Assembly: GCA_017607445.1 (NCBI GenBank)
Contig: JAEVHH010000002.1
Span: forward strand, 8,152,001-8,216,000
Source of the DNA: Histoplasma ohiense
Taxonomy: Eukaryota > Ascomycota > Eurotiomycetes > Onygenales > Ajellomycetaceae
DNA: 64,000 nt
Direction: 5' to 3'
Positions 1 through 10,729 of this stretch are shown here, in pieces. Position 1 is the stretch's first letter, and each line of letters starts with the position of its first letter. The position numbers and the translations under genes are program-made. Under the pieces are notes generated by a model that worked only from the letters and a program-made list of their open reading frames with translations, did not search any database and had not been told where the DNA came from.

Positions 1-1935
1 CAGTGAGGTCTATAATGATCAAACTATGTTATCTACTCTGCAACAGAAGCTGAAACATGAAGTTAGACTAGGCTGAAAAGCTGATACTTCTTTTCAAAAT
101 GATATTTCTTCTGATGTAGTCTGTGCATGAGTCTCTAATGAGCAAAATGCTTCTTTTAATGAGTGAAAAGCACTTCATATGTCAACATCTTCTATCTCTC
201 ATGTAAACTCTTTCCCTCTGTTGTGCATTGAGCAATATATGCCCTGGATTGCAGTCAATAAGACTATTCTTGAGGACTCAGCATACACAGAAATATCTGA
301 ATCCTTCATCTCATTTCTGAGTAAAGCACAGAAGATTGATTCTTTTGCTGCTGAGCAAAAAGAGAAGATAAAAAAGAAGAGTATGACTGTCACTGAAAAT
401 ATACTATAGACAATTTCTGAGGATGATATATTGTGTGCTGATGATTGTATGTATGTCTCTCAACAAAAGACATTCATTGATGAAATTATCAGTGCAAACC
501 ATGATGATCTGCAGGGGGGTCACTTTGATATAAAAAAGTTTATAGACAGCATTCAGAACAAATACTATTGACATGAACTAGTCAGAGATATCAAAGATTA
601 TATATCCACTTGTGATACTTGTCAAAAAGTAAAGTCAAAACAGCACAGACAATATGAAGAATTGAGTACAATCTTCTTATCATCAAATCTTTTTGAGTTC
701 ATTATTATAGATTTTATTACAGGCTTGCCAGCCTCTACATTCCTTCATCAAATCTATGATGCAATTTTAGTGATTGTGAATATATATACCAAGTTTACAA
801 TCTATATTCCTTGCATCAAAAACATTACAGTCAATGAACTAGCAGAAATCATTTATATCAAGTTCTATACAATTTACAGAGTACTAAAAATCATATATTC
901 AATTGAGGTTCACTGTTTACAAGCCATTATTGATCCATCTTTTGTTATATGCTAGATGCATGCTGGAAACTTTCAACAGCCTTTCACTCTCAAACAGATG
1001 ATCAAACAGAACAACAAAATCAAATCTTGAAACATTATCTTCAATGCTTTACCAACTATCATCAAGATGACTGAGCACACTGACTATCACTGATGCAGTT
1101 TGTTTACAATATCTCTCAATATGTCTCTACTGAAATGGCACCCGCAGAAGCCTTAATGAGATATTGATCTGATTTAAAAATTAATATCAGCAAACCATCA
1201 CAATCAGTCACCATACATGCTGCTAGCTGTGTGAAACATATTGAGGAAACACATCATAAGCTTATCAAGAATCTACAAAAGATGCAACAAGCACAGAAAA
1301 TCTATTACAATGCAAAACATAAGCCTCAACAATTTAAAATAGATGATTATATCATGCTCAATGCAAAAAATCTCTGATTGCTGTGTCTGATTTGCAAACT
1401 CAATCATAAATATGTTGGATTCTTCAAGATTCTGAATATCATTGGAAAACAAGTGTACAAACTAGAACTGTCATCTTCATATAGAAGCATTCATTCTGTA
1501 TTCTATGTATCTTTACTGAAGCCATACAACTGCAGAAATGGAGCTCTACCAGAACCAGGACTGAAACTTGTTGACAGTGAAGAAGAATATCAAGTTGAAG
1601 AAATTCTTGAAAAATGACAATGAAAAAACAAACCTCTGGAATATCTTGTGAGATGAACAGGTTGGGGTTCTAGTGGTGATACATGAGAACTGAAAGAAAA
1701 CATATTGAACACTCAGACATTTGAAATCTTTCTTGAACAAGAAAATGAACAACAAATACAAAATCAACAACTTTCAAACATCAAAAGTGCAAATATTAAG
1801 TCAAAAGACATCAGAAGTGCAAATTCTAAATCAAAAAATACTAGAAGCACAAATCTCACTCAAACTTCAATCAAACACATTTTTTTTTTAAGAATTTTAT
1901 CAGAGAAAAAGAGAAAAGAAAAAAATTCAATTTGA
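1..1935 (+). pseudogene. G pol 3' end: RNase H tail, integrase, chromodomain (degenerate)
   Basis: This is the end of a retrotransposon polyprotein that would insert cDNA into chromosomes. The integrase zinc-binding His2Cys2 module is at about 495-640 (HDDLQGGH, then CDTC). The core begins near 690 with IIIDFITGLP, which carries the first catalytic Asp. The second Asp is lost (SDRG is replaced by SIEV near 900). A QTDDQTE-like stretch near 990 carries the Glu. A C-terminal chromodomain lies at about 1588-1740 (YQVEEILEK ... LEYLVR ... TGWG ... GDT ... ELKENI), followed by a charged tail that ends at a TGA at 1933-1935. TGA codons replace the expected Arg and Trp at several places, including three Trp positions of the chromodomain. 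Chromodomains in this position define chromoviruses and direct integration to histone-marked chromatin. The frame is not functional as it stands. Confidence 0.85.
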
Positions 1936-2221
1936 GTATAATAAATACAAAAAATAAAATATACAAGCAAGAAAAAAAACAAAGAAAATAGATTCTAAGA
2001 AAAGTCTAAAGACTTTCAGTTCATTCACTTTCATCTCATCTCTCATCTCTTACTTTCTCTTCTCTCTATCATCATCTCTCTCATCTCTCTTCTCTGTCAT
2101 CCTTGCTCAATACTTCTTCTGATATTCATAAATTATCAGCATTCATTTTGAGTGCAGAGGTATAGACAAATATCTATTTCACAAGATATTTGTCTTCTCA
2201 CTTCTTCTCTTCTTCATCAAT
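1936..2221. other. Spacer between G pol and G antisense gene, with hairpin
   Basis: There is no reading frame here. It starts A-rich (1936-1990) and continues as a pyrimidine-rich CT/CAT tract (about 2015-2105). At 2164-2195 there is a perfect 12-bp inverted repeat (AGACAAATATCT / AGATATTTGTCT) around an 8-nt loop. The hairpin lies in the interval where the sense pol transcript and the antisense gene converge tail to tail, so it could be a 3'-end or processing element. That role is a guess. Confidence 0.55.
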
Positions 2222-2362
2222 CTACTCATTCTCTGATATATTCAATGAAGAAAGACATTTTCTCTCATCTTCTTCTCTCACTTCTCCATCATTCAGAACA
2301 CTCTCTCTCTCTGCTTCACTGACATCAGTGACAAATTGACAAAGAAAGCAGATATCACAGAC
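2222..2362 (-). pseudogene. Antisense cysteine-rich gene of element G, 3' part
   Basis: This is the continuation of the frame at 9524-10182 after removing F and one copy of the target duplication. The join keeps the phase (128 codons before it, 47 codons after it including the stop). It reads SVCDICFLCQ next to the insertion point, then an acidic stretch (GEVREEDERKC), and ends at a TAG at 2224-2222. There is no stop within these 46 codons. Confidence 0.6.
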
Positions 2363-2367
2363 ACTGC
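2363..2367. repeat. Target-site duplication of F, left copy (ACTGC)
   Basis: ACTGC directly precedes the left LTR of F and is repeated exactly at 9519-9523 after the right LTR. A 5-bp duplication is usual for Ty3/Gypsy integrases. Confidence 0.95.
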
Positions 2368-2638
2368 TGTAAGAGATGATTGTAGGTATAATTATGGGAG
2401 TAGTGTGAAGTACACACATAGAATGTTAAGAAGGTAGCAATCTCTATTATTCAAAGCTAATCACTGATCTTCTAATATCTACAGATATCAGTGAGCATTA
2501 TATAGGCAACCTCCACGCACTACAGCTGCCTATGGTGCTGTGTGCTATGCCCCTCCTCATTAATTCTGATGTGTTCTGTGTTCTTCTATTGCCACATAGC
2601 TATTTTCTAATATAGATATCTCCATTGCATCTATTACA
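2368..2638 (-). repeat. F 3' LTR (left copy)
   Basis: 271 bp, starting TGTAAGAG and ending ATTACA on the + strand. It matches 9248-9518 along its whole length, with differences of the C/T and G/A kind only as far as I compared. A CTATATAATGC TATA-like box on the - strand lies near 2497. Confidence 0.95.
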
Positions 2639-3188
2639 ATTATCTCCCTTCTTCAAAGACCTGGTTCTCAGAGCTTCTTACTGCAACATGCGAAGTTCAT
2701 AACATGTGCTGCATGGTTAATATTGTATAGAGTTCACAGAATTGAGCTGGATTAATTGTTGAGGTTAATTCTGAAGTGTTGCTGTTTTGGAAGAATGTTT
2801 TTCCATCTTCAGTGTCAATGCAGTCCAATCATGATTTAGGCACAACTTCTGAACCCCTTTCCTTTGACTTTTACACCAAAAATTGCACTCCACCGAAAAT
2901 CATCACCAACATCATCACTAACAATTTTTTATTAAAAAAGAATACATCAATTTATCAAATAAAGTATGCTGTATCTTTCTATGTGATTTTTATTGTGAAA
3001 TTCAAAGTTTTGGTTGTGTGGTTGCATTTTCCATTTTGGGTTGAGTTTTGTGTTGTTGCAATCCTTTTGATCAACATTGCAATATTGGTTTCAATCTTCA
3101 ACATCTGTTTTTCTTTCTTATTGCTTTTGCTTTTTGCTTCTCCTCCTCCTTTGAACAAGGTCTTGGTACTGATTAAAGTTATGATAGA
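2639..3188 (+). promoter_or_regulatory. T-rich upstream region of the F antisense gene
   Basis: 550 bp between the F 3' LTR and the first ATG of the antisense gene. The first 16 bp serve the element as polypurine tract on the - strand. The rest is T-rich on the + strand, with long pyrimidine runs near 3100-3150. A 148-codon open frame (2776-3222) reads mostly hydrophobic residues from the T-richness and overlaps the antisense gene start; I regard it as non-coding. The position suggests the promoter and 5' untranslated region of the antisense gene. Confidence 0.5.
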
Positions 3189-4330
3189 ATGTCAGAACCA
3201 GCTGTTTCCATTGCTGGTTTGAAGTCTATGAAGAGTGATATGCTGTCTGCCATCAAGAGCATTTGCTTGGGTTGTCTGGAGAGGTTGCAGAACCCTTCAG
3301 TATATTCTTGCTTTGTGAACAATGAATGGACATGCTGTCACATCTGCCATATATCAAATAGAAGTTGTGCTGCTGTAAGTTTTCTTAAACTGAGATTGTT
3401 AAGAATACTAACAGATTATAGATGTCTGAGTGCTTTCACAAAATCAGTCAATCTTTGATCAATGAATTTCACAAGATGCTGCTCTTCAATGAAGTTCTGA
3501 ATGAGAGATTTGCCACATATCAAACTGCTGTTGCAAGATTTGTACTTGATGTGCAGGTCTACAAGAACACAGATGAAGTTCTAGAATTCTATATGAACTC
3601 TAATGATCTGTTGTCACAGCAGAATGTGGCATTCAATCATAGCAGCATTTCAGAAAACACATTTTCACATCCTGCTATTACATCAGTGTCATTCTCACTG
3701 AGCCAAGATCTTGATACATTATTTGAGTTGGCTGATAATGTAGATGAAGATGAGGAAGCAGACAGTTTCATTGAAGTGTTAGAAAGAAACACAGCAGCAT
3801 ATTGCTGTCATTGTATTCAACATTTGACAACATCCCCCCACCATCATTGTGAGTCTGCTGAGAATCAATGCAAAAAATGCAAGCACTGCTCAGTGACAAA
3901 GCACACCTGTGTTTCAGTAAGTTATTATTCAAAACAGATGTTTTTACAGTATATAATATTAACTTTCTATTAGATGTCAGCAGATGTCATTGAATTGACT
4001 CAGATGATTATCAACACTGCTGAGAATTTAATTGTTGCTGATATGAACACTTCAAACATTAACATTTTGCAGAGTGCTGTGACTGCAGCAGTTAGATTCT
4101 TTGCTGTGAAGATTCAGAAGATTCAACAAGACAGTTCTTCTGAGACTTCAGCTGAAACAGTGATTGATGAGATTTCAGTGATTACATCATCAGTTGCAGC
4201 TTTCAAATCATTGTTGAAATGTTGTGCTTCATCAGTTGAGAAAATCCAGAATAATAAGCAGATTTGTCTTGATGACAATTTCTCAAATGACACTGACCAA
4301 GCTGAGGCAGATCTGTTTTTTAATCTCTGA
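3189..4330 (+). CDS. Antisense cysteine-rich gene carried by retrotransposon F, three exons, unknown function
   Basis: Exons at 3189-3374, 3422-3916 and 3974-4330 give an uninterrupted 345-residue protein. Both introns (47 and 57 bp) start GTAAGT, contain CTAAC or TTAAC-like branch sites, end in TAG, and lie in phase 0. Two similar cysteine modules are visible: residues about 29-60 (C-x2-C ... C ... C-C-x2-C-x6-C) and a second near the end of exon 2 (C-C-x-C ... C ... C-x2-C-x2-C-x6-C). Each ends just before an intron. An acidic stretch (DEDEEAD) precedes the second module. The spacing suggests zinc binding, perhaps a DNA-binding or regulatory protein, but I do not recognise the family. The gene runs opposite to gag-pol and converges with it (43-bp gap). 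Unlike the neighbouring pol it has no premature stop. Some Cys codons could be mutated Arg (CGT/CGC to TGT/TGC), so the motif should be judged with caution. Confidence 0.72.
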
Positions 4331-4373
4331 GTGAAATAAGTATATTCAGCAGTTATCATCATCTTCTTCATTT

Positions 4374-7300
4374 TCATTTACTGACTGACTTCTGATAGAT
4401 TTTATTAAACTGTTCCAAGTACTTCTGACTGTTCATTAAGTTTTTCTCAGATTTCCAAGAATTATCTGTGTCTGTACAATCTTTCCATTTGATAAGATAT
4501 TGTGTTTAATCATGGTACTGATGCTTGTCTAATATAGCTTCAACTTTTCATTTCTCTTGTGTGTCTATAATTATCAGTTCTGCTTGCAGGATTTGTCTGT
4601 CGCGCGTGTGATATGGTTTGAGAAGGAAAACATGGAATATGGAATGAATTTCTTTATATTGCAGTGTGAGTTTCAGTTTGTACATCTGTGTATCACAGAT
4701 ATCAATTATTTGGAAGAGACCCAAAAATCAATGATCTAGTTTGAATGAGAGTCACAAGGTGGATATATTTTTTGCATGCAGCATTACTCAGTCCTCTATC
4801 TTAAAGCTTTTTGATATATGACATTGATTGTAATACTTTTTCTCAGCTGCTTTGGCAGCTTCCAGACATTCTCAGATTTTGTTCTCCACTTGCTTCATTC
4901 ATTCCACTTGTTCCATTGCTGATTTTGACACATCTGTGCTTGGGGATTTCATGTCTATGCGAAGTTCAGTTGGTCAGCTGATCATTGCTTCAGATGATGT
5001 CATTTTTATTGATGCATGGAAGGCATTGTTATATGCTCATTGTGTCAGAGGAATCCATTCTATCCAATTATCTTGCTGATAGCTGCAATATGTGTGAAGA
5101 TAATGTTCAATCACCTGATTCAATTGTTCTGTCTGGCTGTTGGTTTGTGGGTGGAATGCTGTTGATAATTTTTGTTGAACATGGAGCAGATAACACAATG
5201 TTGATCAAAACTTGCTATTTATTAATGAATCTCAGTTACTAATAATGTTTGCAGATAGATCAAAGTTCTTTGCAATTCTTCATACAATAATGTCCATGAG
5301 TTCTTCTGCATCTAGCTCTGAAGATGTGGACACAATTATGGCTCATTTGGTGAATAAATCAACAAATACAACAATAGCATTATAGATTTGACTTCCCTTT
5401 TTATTATCTGACAGGCCTTCAATAAAGTCCATGCTAATTGTATGTCATTTCTTATCTGACACTGGATGTGATTGTAGCAACCTGTACAGCTTGTGCTGTG
5501 ATATCTTGATGTATTGGCAAACATCACAAGTTCTCACATATTCTGCAATCTCATCACTCATATCATGCCACAAGTACTTGCATTTGATCACTTCAATGGT
5601 TTTGTCACATTCAAAATGGTCACCTTGAGGATCATTGTGATTCATTTTCATTATTTCATGTCTTACAGCTTTATCTTGTGATACATAGACTTTACCATCT
5701 TTTCTGAGCAGATCATCTTTATCTACTGCTCAGATCAAACAATTATCTACACTAGTGTCACTCATCTCTAGTCTTCTGCAAAGTTCAGATGTGCTGATGT
5801 CTCTATTCTGAATCTGTAGTAAAAGTTCAATGATAGATTTGACTACCTCTTCACAATAGACTGTCTCAGACTCAAATATCTTGACAGCTAGAATTCATGG
5901 CATCAGAGTTTCTAGATTTAATCTCATAACATCTGCAATCTCATTCTCATTCACAGATGCATTCTTTATTCTGCAGAGGTTGTTATTATCAATGACTACA
6001 GATTTCTTCATCCAATAATTTTCATTAGCTTGCAGATCTTTTCACATCATCTTGACACATTGATCTAACTTTGTGTTTTCTTTTGTCTTTAGTGACTTAA
6101 AGATCCTCTTACACAGCTTCTCTTGCAGAGTAGAGAGCTCTGTCAAGAGAGCTGTGTATTTTACAAAATCTGAGCAACAACTTGATGCATCTGTGGAATT
6201 ATTTTTTTCAGAACAGTGCTCTATTTCAAAATTGAACACTGAAAGCATTTCCATCCAGCAAATCTGACATCCATTCAGCTGCTTCATTGTCATGAAGCAT
6301 CAGAGGTTGACATGGTCAGATAAAACAGTTATTGAATGTCTGCTATCATGTAAATAGTGACATCATTGTCTGAAAGCTTCTACAATCAGCAACATTTCTA
6401 GATCATATGTTTGATAACATCTTTCTATTTCTGTGAGCTTTCTAGACCAAAATGTGATTGAGTGTCAGTGATCATCATTCATTAATTGTGATATTACTGC
6501 AGTGATTGCAACACCAGATCCATCCATTTCTATATGGAGTTTTCACTGCAGATCAAAGTGAATCAACAATGGTGCTTTTGTAAAGCATTCTTTTAACTGC
6601 AAAATTGTGTGCTTGCAGTTTTCATCTAATTGAACAGATGTGTTATTCTTCCCTCTTTTTGTTTTGTAATCTTTTAACAATTCAGTCAGAGGTGCTGTTA
6701 TTATCGAGAACTTGTATATGAATCAATGATAGAAATTGATGAATTCTAGAAATATTTGCAATTCATTTATAGTTCACAGTTCTGGCCAATCTAGAATCAT
6801 GTTGATGCAGTGTTTCTCAACAGTAATGCTCTGCATGGTAACCACAAAACTCAAAAATCCAATTTCTGTTGTATGGAACATACACTTACTAAGTTTAGCA
6901 TATAGTCTCCATCACCTTAACTGTTCCAGCATGTTCTTAACATGGACAACATGTTCATCAAGTGTGTTTGAATAGATTATGATATTGTCAAGATAAGCCA
7001 TGCAATATACATCTAAAAGATCACTGAGGGCTTTGTTGATATAAGATTGAAAGATCACAGAGACATTGATTAGCTCAAAAGATAAGACTAGATATTCAAA
7101 ATGTCCATATCATGTTTGAAATGCTGTTTTTCATTCATCCCTCACTCATATGTGAATTCTATGATATGCATCTCTAAGGTTCAGTTGCATATATATTTTG
7201 GCACCTGCTAATCTATCAAGTATTTCACTTATCAAGGGCAGTGGATATCAATTTTTGACTGTTATTTCATTCAATCCTTGATAATCTACACAAAGACACA

Positions 7301-8100
7301 GAGTTCCATCTTTCTTCAACATGAATAACACTGGCATGCCAGCTGAGCTCTTGGACAGACATATCCAATTCTTCTCTAATGTCTTTTCAATATATTCTCA
7401 GAGGACAGAGAGTTCTTGAGGTGATAAGTTATATATCAGTTGATATGAGGGTTTCTTGTCAGGTTTGAGCTCTATAGTGTGATCATGAGGTGCATGTTCT
7501 GCATCAGATATGTCTTCTTGAAATACATCAAGATAATCTTTATAATCATCTGAGATATTTGGCTCAGTTGCTGCACTTGCAGCTCATAATGATAAGGCAG
7601 TGAATATAATATTGCCATCATCAATTAGTATTGTGAATTCTTTAGCAGTATTCAGATGCATATGATTAATATTCAATGCTTTTCTATAGATTCAGCATCT
7701 TCACACCCAGTTGATATCAGAGTTCACAGCTTCCAATCATGGCATGCTCAAAATTACATCATATCCACTAATATCAGTCTCTTTGAAATGGTGGAATTCT
7801 TCTTGAAGGATGTGTTCATCATCAATAATCTTCATTGCAGCTCTTCATTGTTCATATGATTTAATCTTATGATTATCAACTGCTTCCACTACTTTTGGTT
7901 TATCTTCTGCCTTCGAGAAATATTTTGATGCCCAGGCATGGGACACAAAGTTCACATCCACATCAGAATCCACTAGTGTCCACATCATTGACCATTCTGC
8001 TTCTGTCAGCATCCACATATTCATTGTCAATAATCATTTATCTTGCAGTCTAGTTGTTCATATTCCCAATGCAGCAGCTGCTTCTATAATTGGAATTGTT
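4374..8100 (-). pseudogene. F pol: protease, RT, RNase H, integrase, chromodomain (degenerate)
   Basis: This polyprotein would copy and integrate the element. In order on the - strand: aspartic protease near 7970 (LVDSD in place of the expected DSG); reverse transcriptase about 7450-6700, with the active-site box YLDN near 6985-7000 where YxDD is expected; RNase H about 6600-6000; integrase His2Cys2 module about 5640-5450 (ends CDVC); integrase core about 5400-5000, with a FHPQT...QTEQ stretch carrying the catalytic Glu near 5140; chromodomain about 4550-4405 (VEAILDKHQYHD ... QYLIKWKD ... DNSWKSEKNL). TGA and a few TAA/TAG codons interrupt it, mostly at Arg or Trp positions. The frame ends at a TGA at 4374-4376. 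A short CpG-rich patch survives at 4601-4606. Confidence 0.85.
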
Positions 8101-9142
8101 GGTTTTTTGCTTGTCAAACTTGGTTGTGCTTTTTGAGATGTAACATTCAACAATCATTTGCAATATGACTCTTCTTATGACAGTGAGAACACTTCTTCAT
8201 TCAGTTATATTTATCTTTCTTGATTTGTTCAGTTGAATCTGTTTGTTCCTCTCATTTCCTCTTGTTTCAACAGTTGCTAGATTTATCAGAACAACACTGA
8301 TTCTCTATAAATATTACAGATCTTTCTTTGCAGATAGCATACTGTCACTCTGATATATTTTTCTCAAGAGTCTGTAGAGTTTGAAGCAACTCTTCATAGT
8401 TCTGAAGCTCTTGATTTCAACAGTTGAGTTCTGTGCATAATATCTTCAACATTTTACTATGCAAGTTATCCATTCTTTGTTCTTCACTATATGAGGGTAA
8501 GTAGTATTCTCAGTTTTCAAGATATTTAGAGAAATCACATATCAATTGTCATTCTTGTTGCTTTGCATCTTGAAACTTTTGATTCACTAATCAGTGCTGG
8601 TTCTGTGGATTGTTAATTTGCATTTCTAGATGTGATAACATATTGTCAAAAGTCAACAGTGTTGCTCCTCCACATCTCTCATACAATGATACAAAATTCA
8701 ACCATTTCTGCTTAATGTGGGTGTCAAGGTAGAGTTTAGCATCATTTATCTTGTGTTCTTCCTTTTGATAATACCAGTGGTGGCATGTAAAGAGAGTCAA
8801 CATGCAATCTTTATAGTTCTTGAATTCTAACATATTTTTTCCTTGATAATAGTCCTTAATCTCCAACCTTGGTGGTGTTTCATTATCATCATTCATATCA
8901 TTCACAGATTGATTTTGCGGTGGTTCTGTGATGATATTCTGAGTTAATTGAGACTTGATGAGAGTATCTTCATAAATCTGCACTTTCAACTCATTGAGCT
9001 GCTGTTGTACATGCAGAATAGTTAATTGCTGCTCTTGTTCACAAATTTGATCATTCAACTGTTGCAAACACACATTGTGATCATTGAAGGCAGTAGAAGA
9101 TTCAGATTGGTTTTCAAGGAATCTTGTGTGTGTCAAAACCAT
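8100..9142 (-). pseudogene. F gag (degenerate)
   Basis: The capsid/nucleocapsid gene of F starts at the ATG at 9142-9140. The first 183 codons are open, with a Gln-rich coiled-coil-like N-terminus (repeated QLN/QEQQL), and then stop at a TGA near 8591. The frame continues through isolated TGA codons to a CCHC zinc knuckle at about 8175-8216 (CSHCHKKSHIANDC, pattern C-x2-C-x4-H-x4-C), the RNA-binding signature of nucleocapsid. The boundary to pol is not resolved; pol is in another frame beyond about 8080. The gene is non-functional as read. Confidence 0.82.
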
Positions 9143-9247
9143 CTTGTGTGTTTTAACTAATGTTGTGTGTTTTAACTAATGTTGCATACTTTATTGTAGA
9201 TGTGTGTAACAACAGACCACTCAAATAAAGTTAAGAGCAATTAGAAT
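9143..9247 (-). other. F leader / primer-binding region
   Basis: 105 bp between the F 5' LTR and gag. It contains two exact tandem 19-bp units (9144-9162 and 9163-9181). The bases next to the LTR (ATTCTAATTGCTC on the - strand) do not begin with TGG, so a normal tRNA primer is not obvious. A 7-nt complement (ATTAGAA) lies in the LTR just downstream of the TATA-like box, which would permit weak self-priming but could be chance. Confidence 0.45.
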
Positions 9248-9518
9248 TGTAAGAGATGGTTGTAGGTATAATTATGAAAGTAGTGTGAAGTATGCACATA
9301 GAATGTTAAGAAGGTAGCAATCTCTATTATTCAAAGCTAATCACTGATCTTCTAATATCTATGAATATCAGCAAGCATTATATAGGCGACCTCCATGCAC
9401 TATGGCTGTCTATGATGCTGTGTGCTATGCCTCTTCTCATTAATTCTGGTGTGTTCTGTGTTCTTCTATCGCCATATAGCTATTTCCTAATATAGATATC
9501 TCCGTTGCGCCTATTACA
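9248..9518 (-). repeat. F 5' LTR (right copy)
   Basis: 271 bp, same ends as the left copy. It holds a TATA-like box (CTATATAATGC on the - strand) and keeps a few CpGs (near 9389, 9470, 9504, 9508) that are TG or CA in the left copy. Confidence 0.95.
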
Positions 9519-9523
9519 ACTGC
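9519..9523. repeat. Target-site duplication of F, right copy (ACTGC)
   Basis: Identical to 2363-2367. Confidence 0.95.
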
Positions 9524-10182
9524 TGCAGTCATCAGCATCTTCACAATCTTCTTCATTGACTCTTCAGTCAACTCCTCTCTCATCAATCTCTTCTCAATCA
9601 ATTTCTTCATCATGGAGTTCTTGAAGCTCATCACTTTCAAAATCCTCTTCTTCACATCTTTCTCTTTCTCTAATGTCTCTGCTCTGAAAGAATCAGACAC
9701 AACCACAGTCTTCAAAATCTGCATCTCTGCAGACTCAGTCACTGCTCAGTGCTGAAACCACAGAGCATTCACCTCTGCTCTGCTCTAAGCAGACAGCATC
9801 ATCAGATAAGATGTGTTCAATTATTTAACTAAACAACAAAGACAACTTTTGTAGCTGATCATGTTCTTTTCAACTGCCATCTCTGCAAAGATAAACACTC
9901 ATCTGTGCATAATGCATCTCAGAAGAGGTGTATCATGCATCTAGCATCATTATCAGTATATCAACATTGCTAAGAGCACTACTATCTATTCAAAAGTAAA
10001 TTTGAAGAAAAAGAAAAAGAAAATAAGAATTAAAGAGGATTACTCACAGATTTACAGAATTTCTCTGCAGAGACACAAGCCTCACAACACTTCTGAGCAT
10101 TTGATTTCAGCACACATCAAAAATCAATGTCTTCAAGTCTAGAGACACAATGTTCACATGGAATCTGACTGTTGTGTGTCAT
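9524..10182 (-). pseudogene. Antisense cysteine-rich gene of element G, 5' part (broken by F)
   Basis: This gene lies on the strand opposite to G pol, in the same place and orientation as the antisense gene of F. I read exon 1 from the ATG at 10182-10180 to 10048 (45 codons). It holds the same kind of module, C-x2-C ... C ... C-C-x2-C-x6-C (PCEHC, KCCEACVSAEKFC), interrupted by one TGA where Arg would fit. An intron starts GTGAGT at 10047, in phase 0 directly after the module as in F. Its end is uncertain; a CAG acceptor at 9905-9903 puts the next exon in phase with an ATG-AGT start like that of F exon 2. Exon 2 runs from 9902 to the F insertion with four TGA and one TAA, and is rich in Asp, Glu and Cys. 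The 3' part is at 2222-2362. Function unknown. Confidence 0.6.
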
Positions 10183-10729
10183 GTGGTTAGAGCTAAACCT
10201 AGAGCAATATAACAAGTGAACAGTGAATGGCACTATACAGAAACAAGCTAGTGACACATGTGACCACACTAATAACACTACTGACAAGGAACACCAGCAA
10301 TAATACATGATAAGCATCAGTGAGAAAACAACTTACTTAAAATCAGAATATTCAAGAAAGCCCATTTTGAAAAAAGAGAGGAGGGAGAGAGAGAATCAAT
10401 GAAAATTTAAAAATCTTTATTAAATTAGAAATGAGAAAATCACAGCAGAAGAGCAAAGAGCTTTGATGATGATCAAGTTAAAAAAGAAGAGAAATCTTCA
10501 AGAAGAAAGAAATTCTTTTTACTTCTCTGCACACAACCTCTGACAACCAAAGAATTCATCAATTCCACCTCATTAGAAAATCGATAACAACGCGTATACA
10601 AGCTATCTAAGAGATGCAATCGAGACACTGCTATCAACAAGCAGAACTTACAATATGGAAATGCAATTATCTATCAGCAAGCAATCTATACAATTGCTGA
10701 GAGCAGCTCTTATAAAAAAGAAGAGCAAT
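10183..10729 (-). promoter_or_regulatory. Upstream region of G antisense gene, with G polypurine tract
   Basis: 547 bp between the antisense gene and the G 3' LTR, comparable to the 550 bp in F. A possible untranslated first exon with a GTAAGT donor lies near 10342. The bases directly before the LTR (AAAAAAGAAGAG, about 10715-10726) look like the polypurine tract of G. Four CpGs survive at 10580-10625 (CGATA, ACGCG, TCGAG) in a region otherwise almost free of CpG. Confidence 0.45.

Larger units (their letters stand above)
2368..9518 (-). mobile_element. Complete chromovirus F with antisense gene
   Basis: A 7151-bp LTR retrotransposon lying on the - strand. It has 271-bp LTRs at 2368-2638 and 9248-9518, a perfect 5-bp target duplication (ACTGC), gag near the right end (9142 downward), protease, reverse transcriptase, RNase H, integrase and chromodomain down to 4374. 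An additional gene on the + strand lies at 3189-4330. A purine-rich tract (on the - strand GAAGAAGGGAGATAAT) directly precedes the 3' LTR at 2639-2654. The order gag-PR-RT-RH-IN-chromodomain is that of a chromovirus. F is inserted inside the antisense gene of element G, so it is younger than G. Its pol is degenerate but its two LTRs are still very similar and differ by transitions. Confidence 0.93.

Noticed and set aside
2776..3222. 148-codon hydrophobic open frame upstream of the F antisense gene
   Set aside because: Hydrophobicity comes from T-rich DNA; it overlaps the better supported start at 3189 in another frame and lacks recognisable features.
9230..9247. tRNA-type primer-binding site in F
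   Set aside because: The bases after the LTR do not start with TGG. A TGGTCTG word lies about 30 nt further, which is too far for a standard site.
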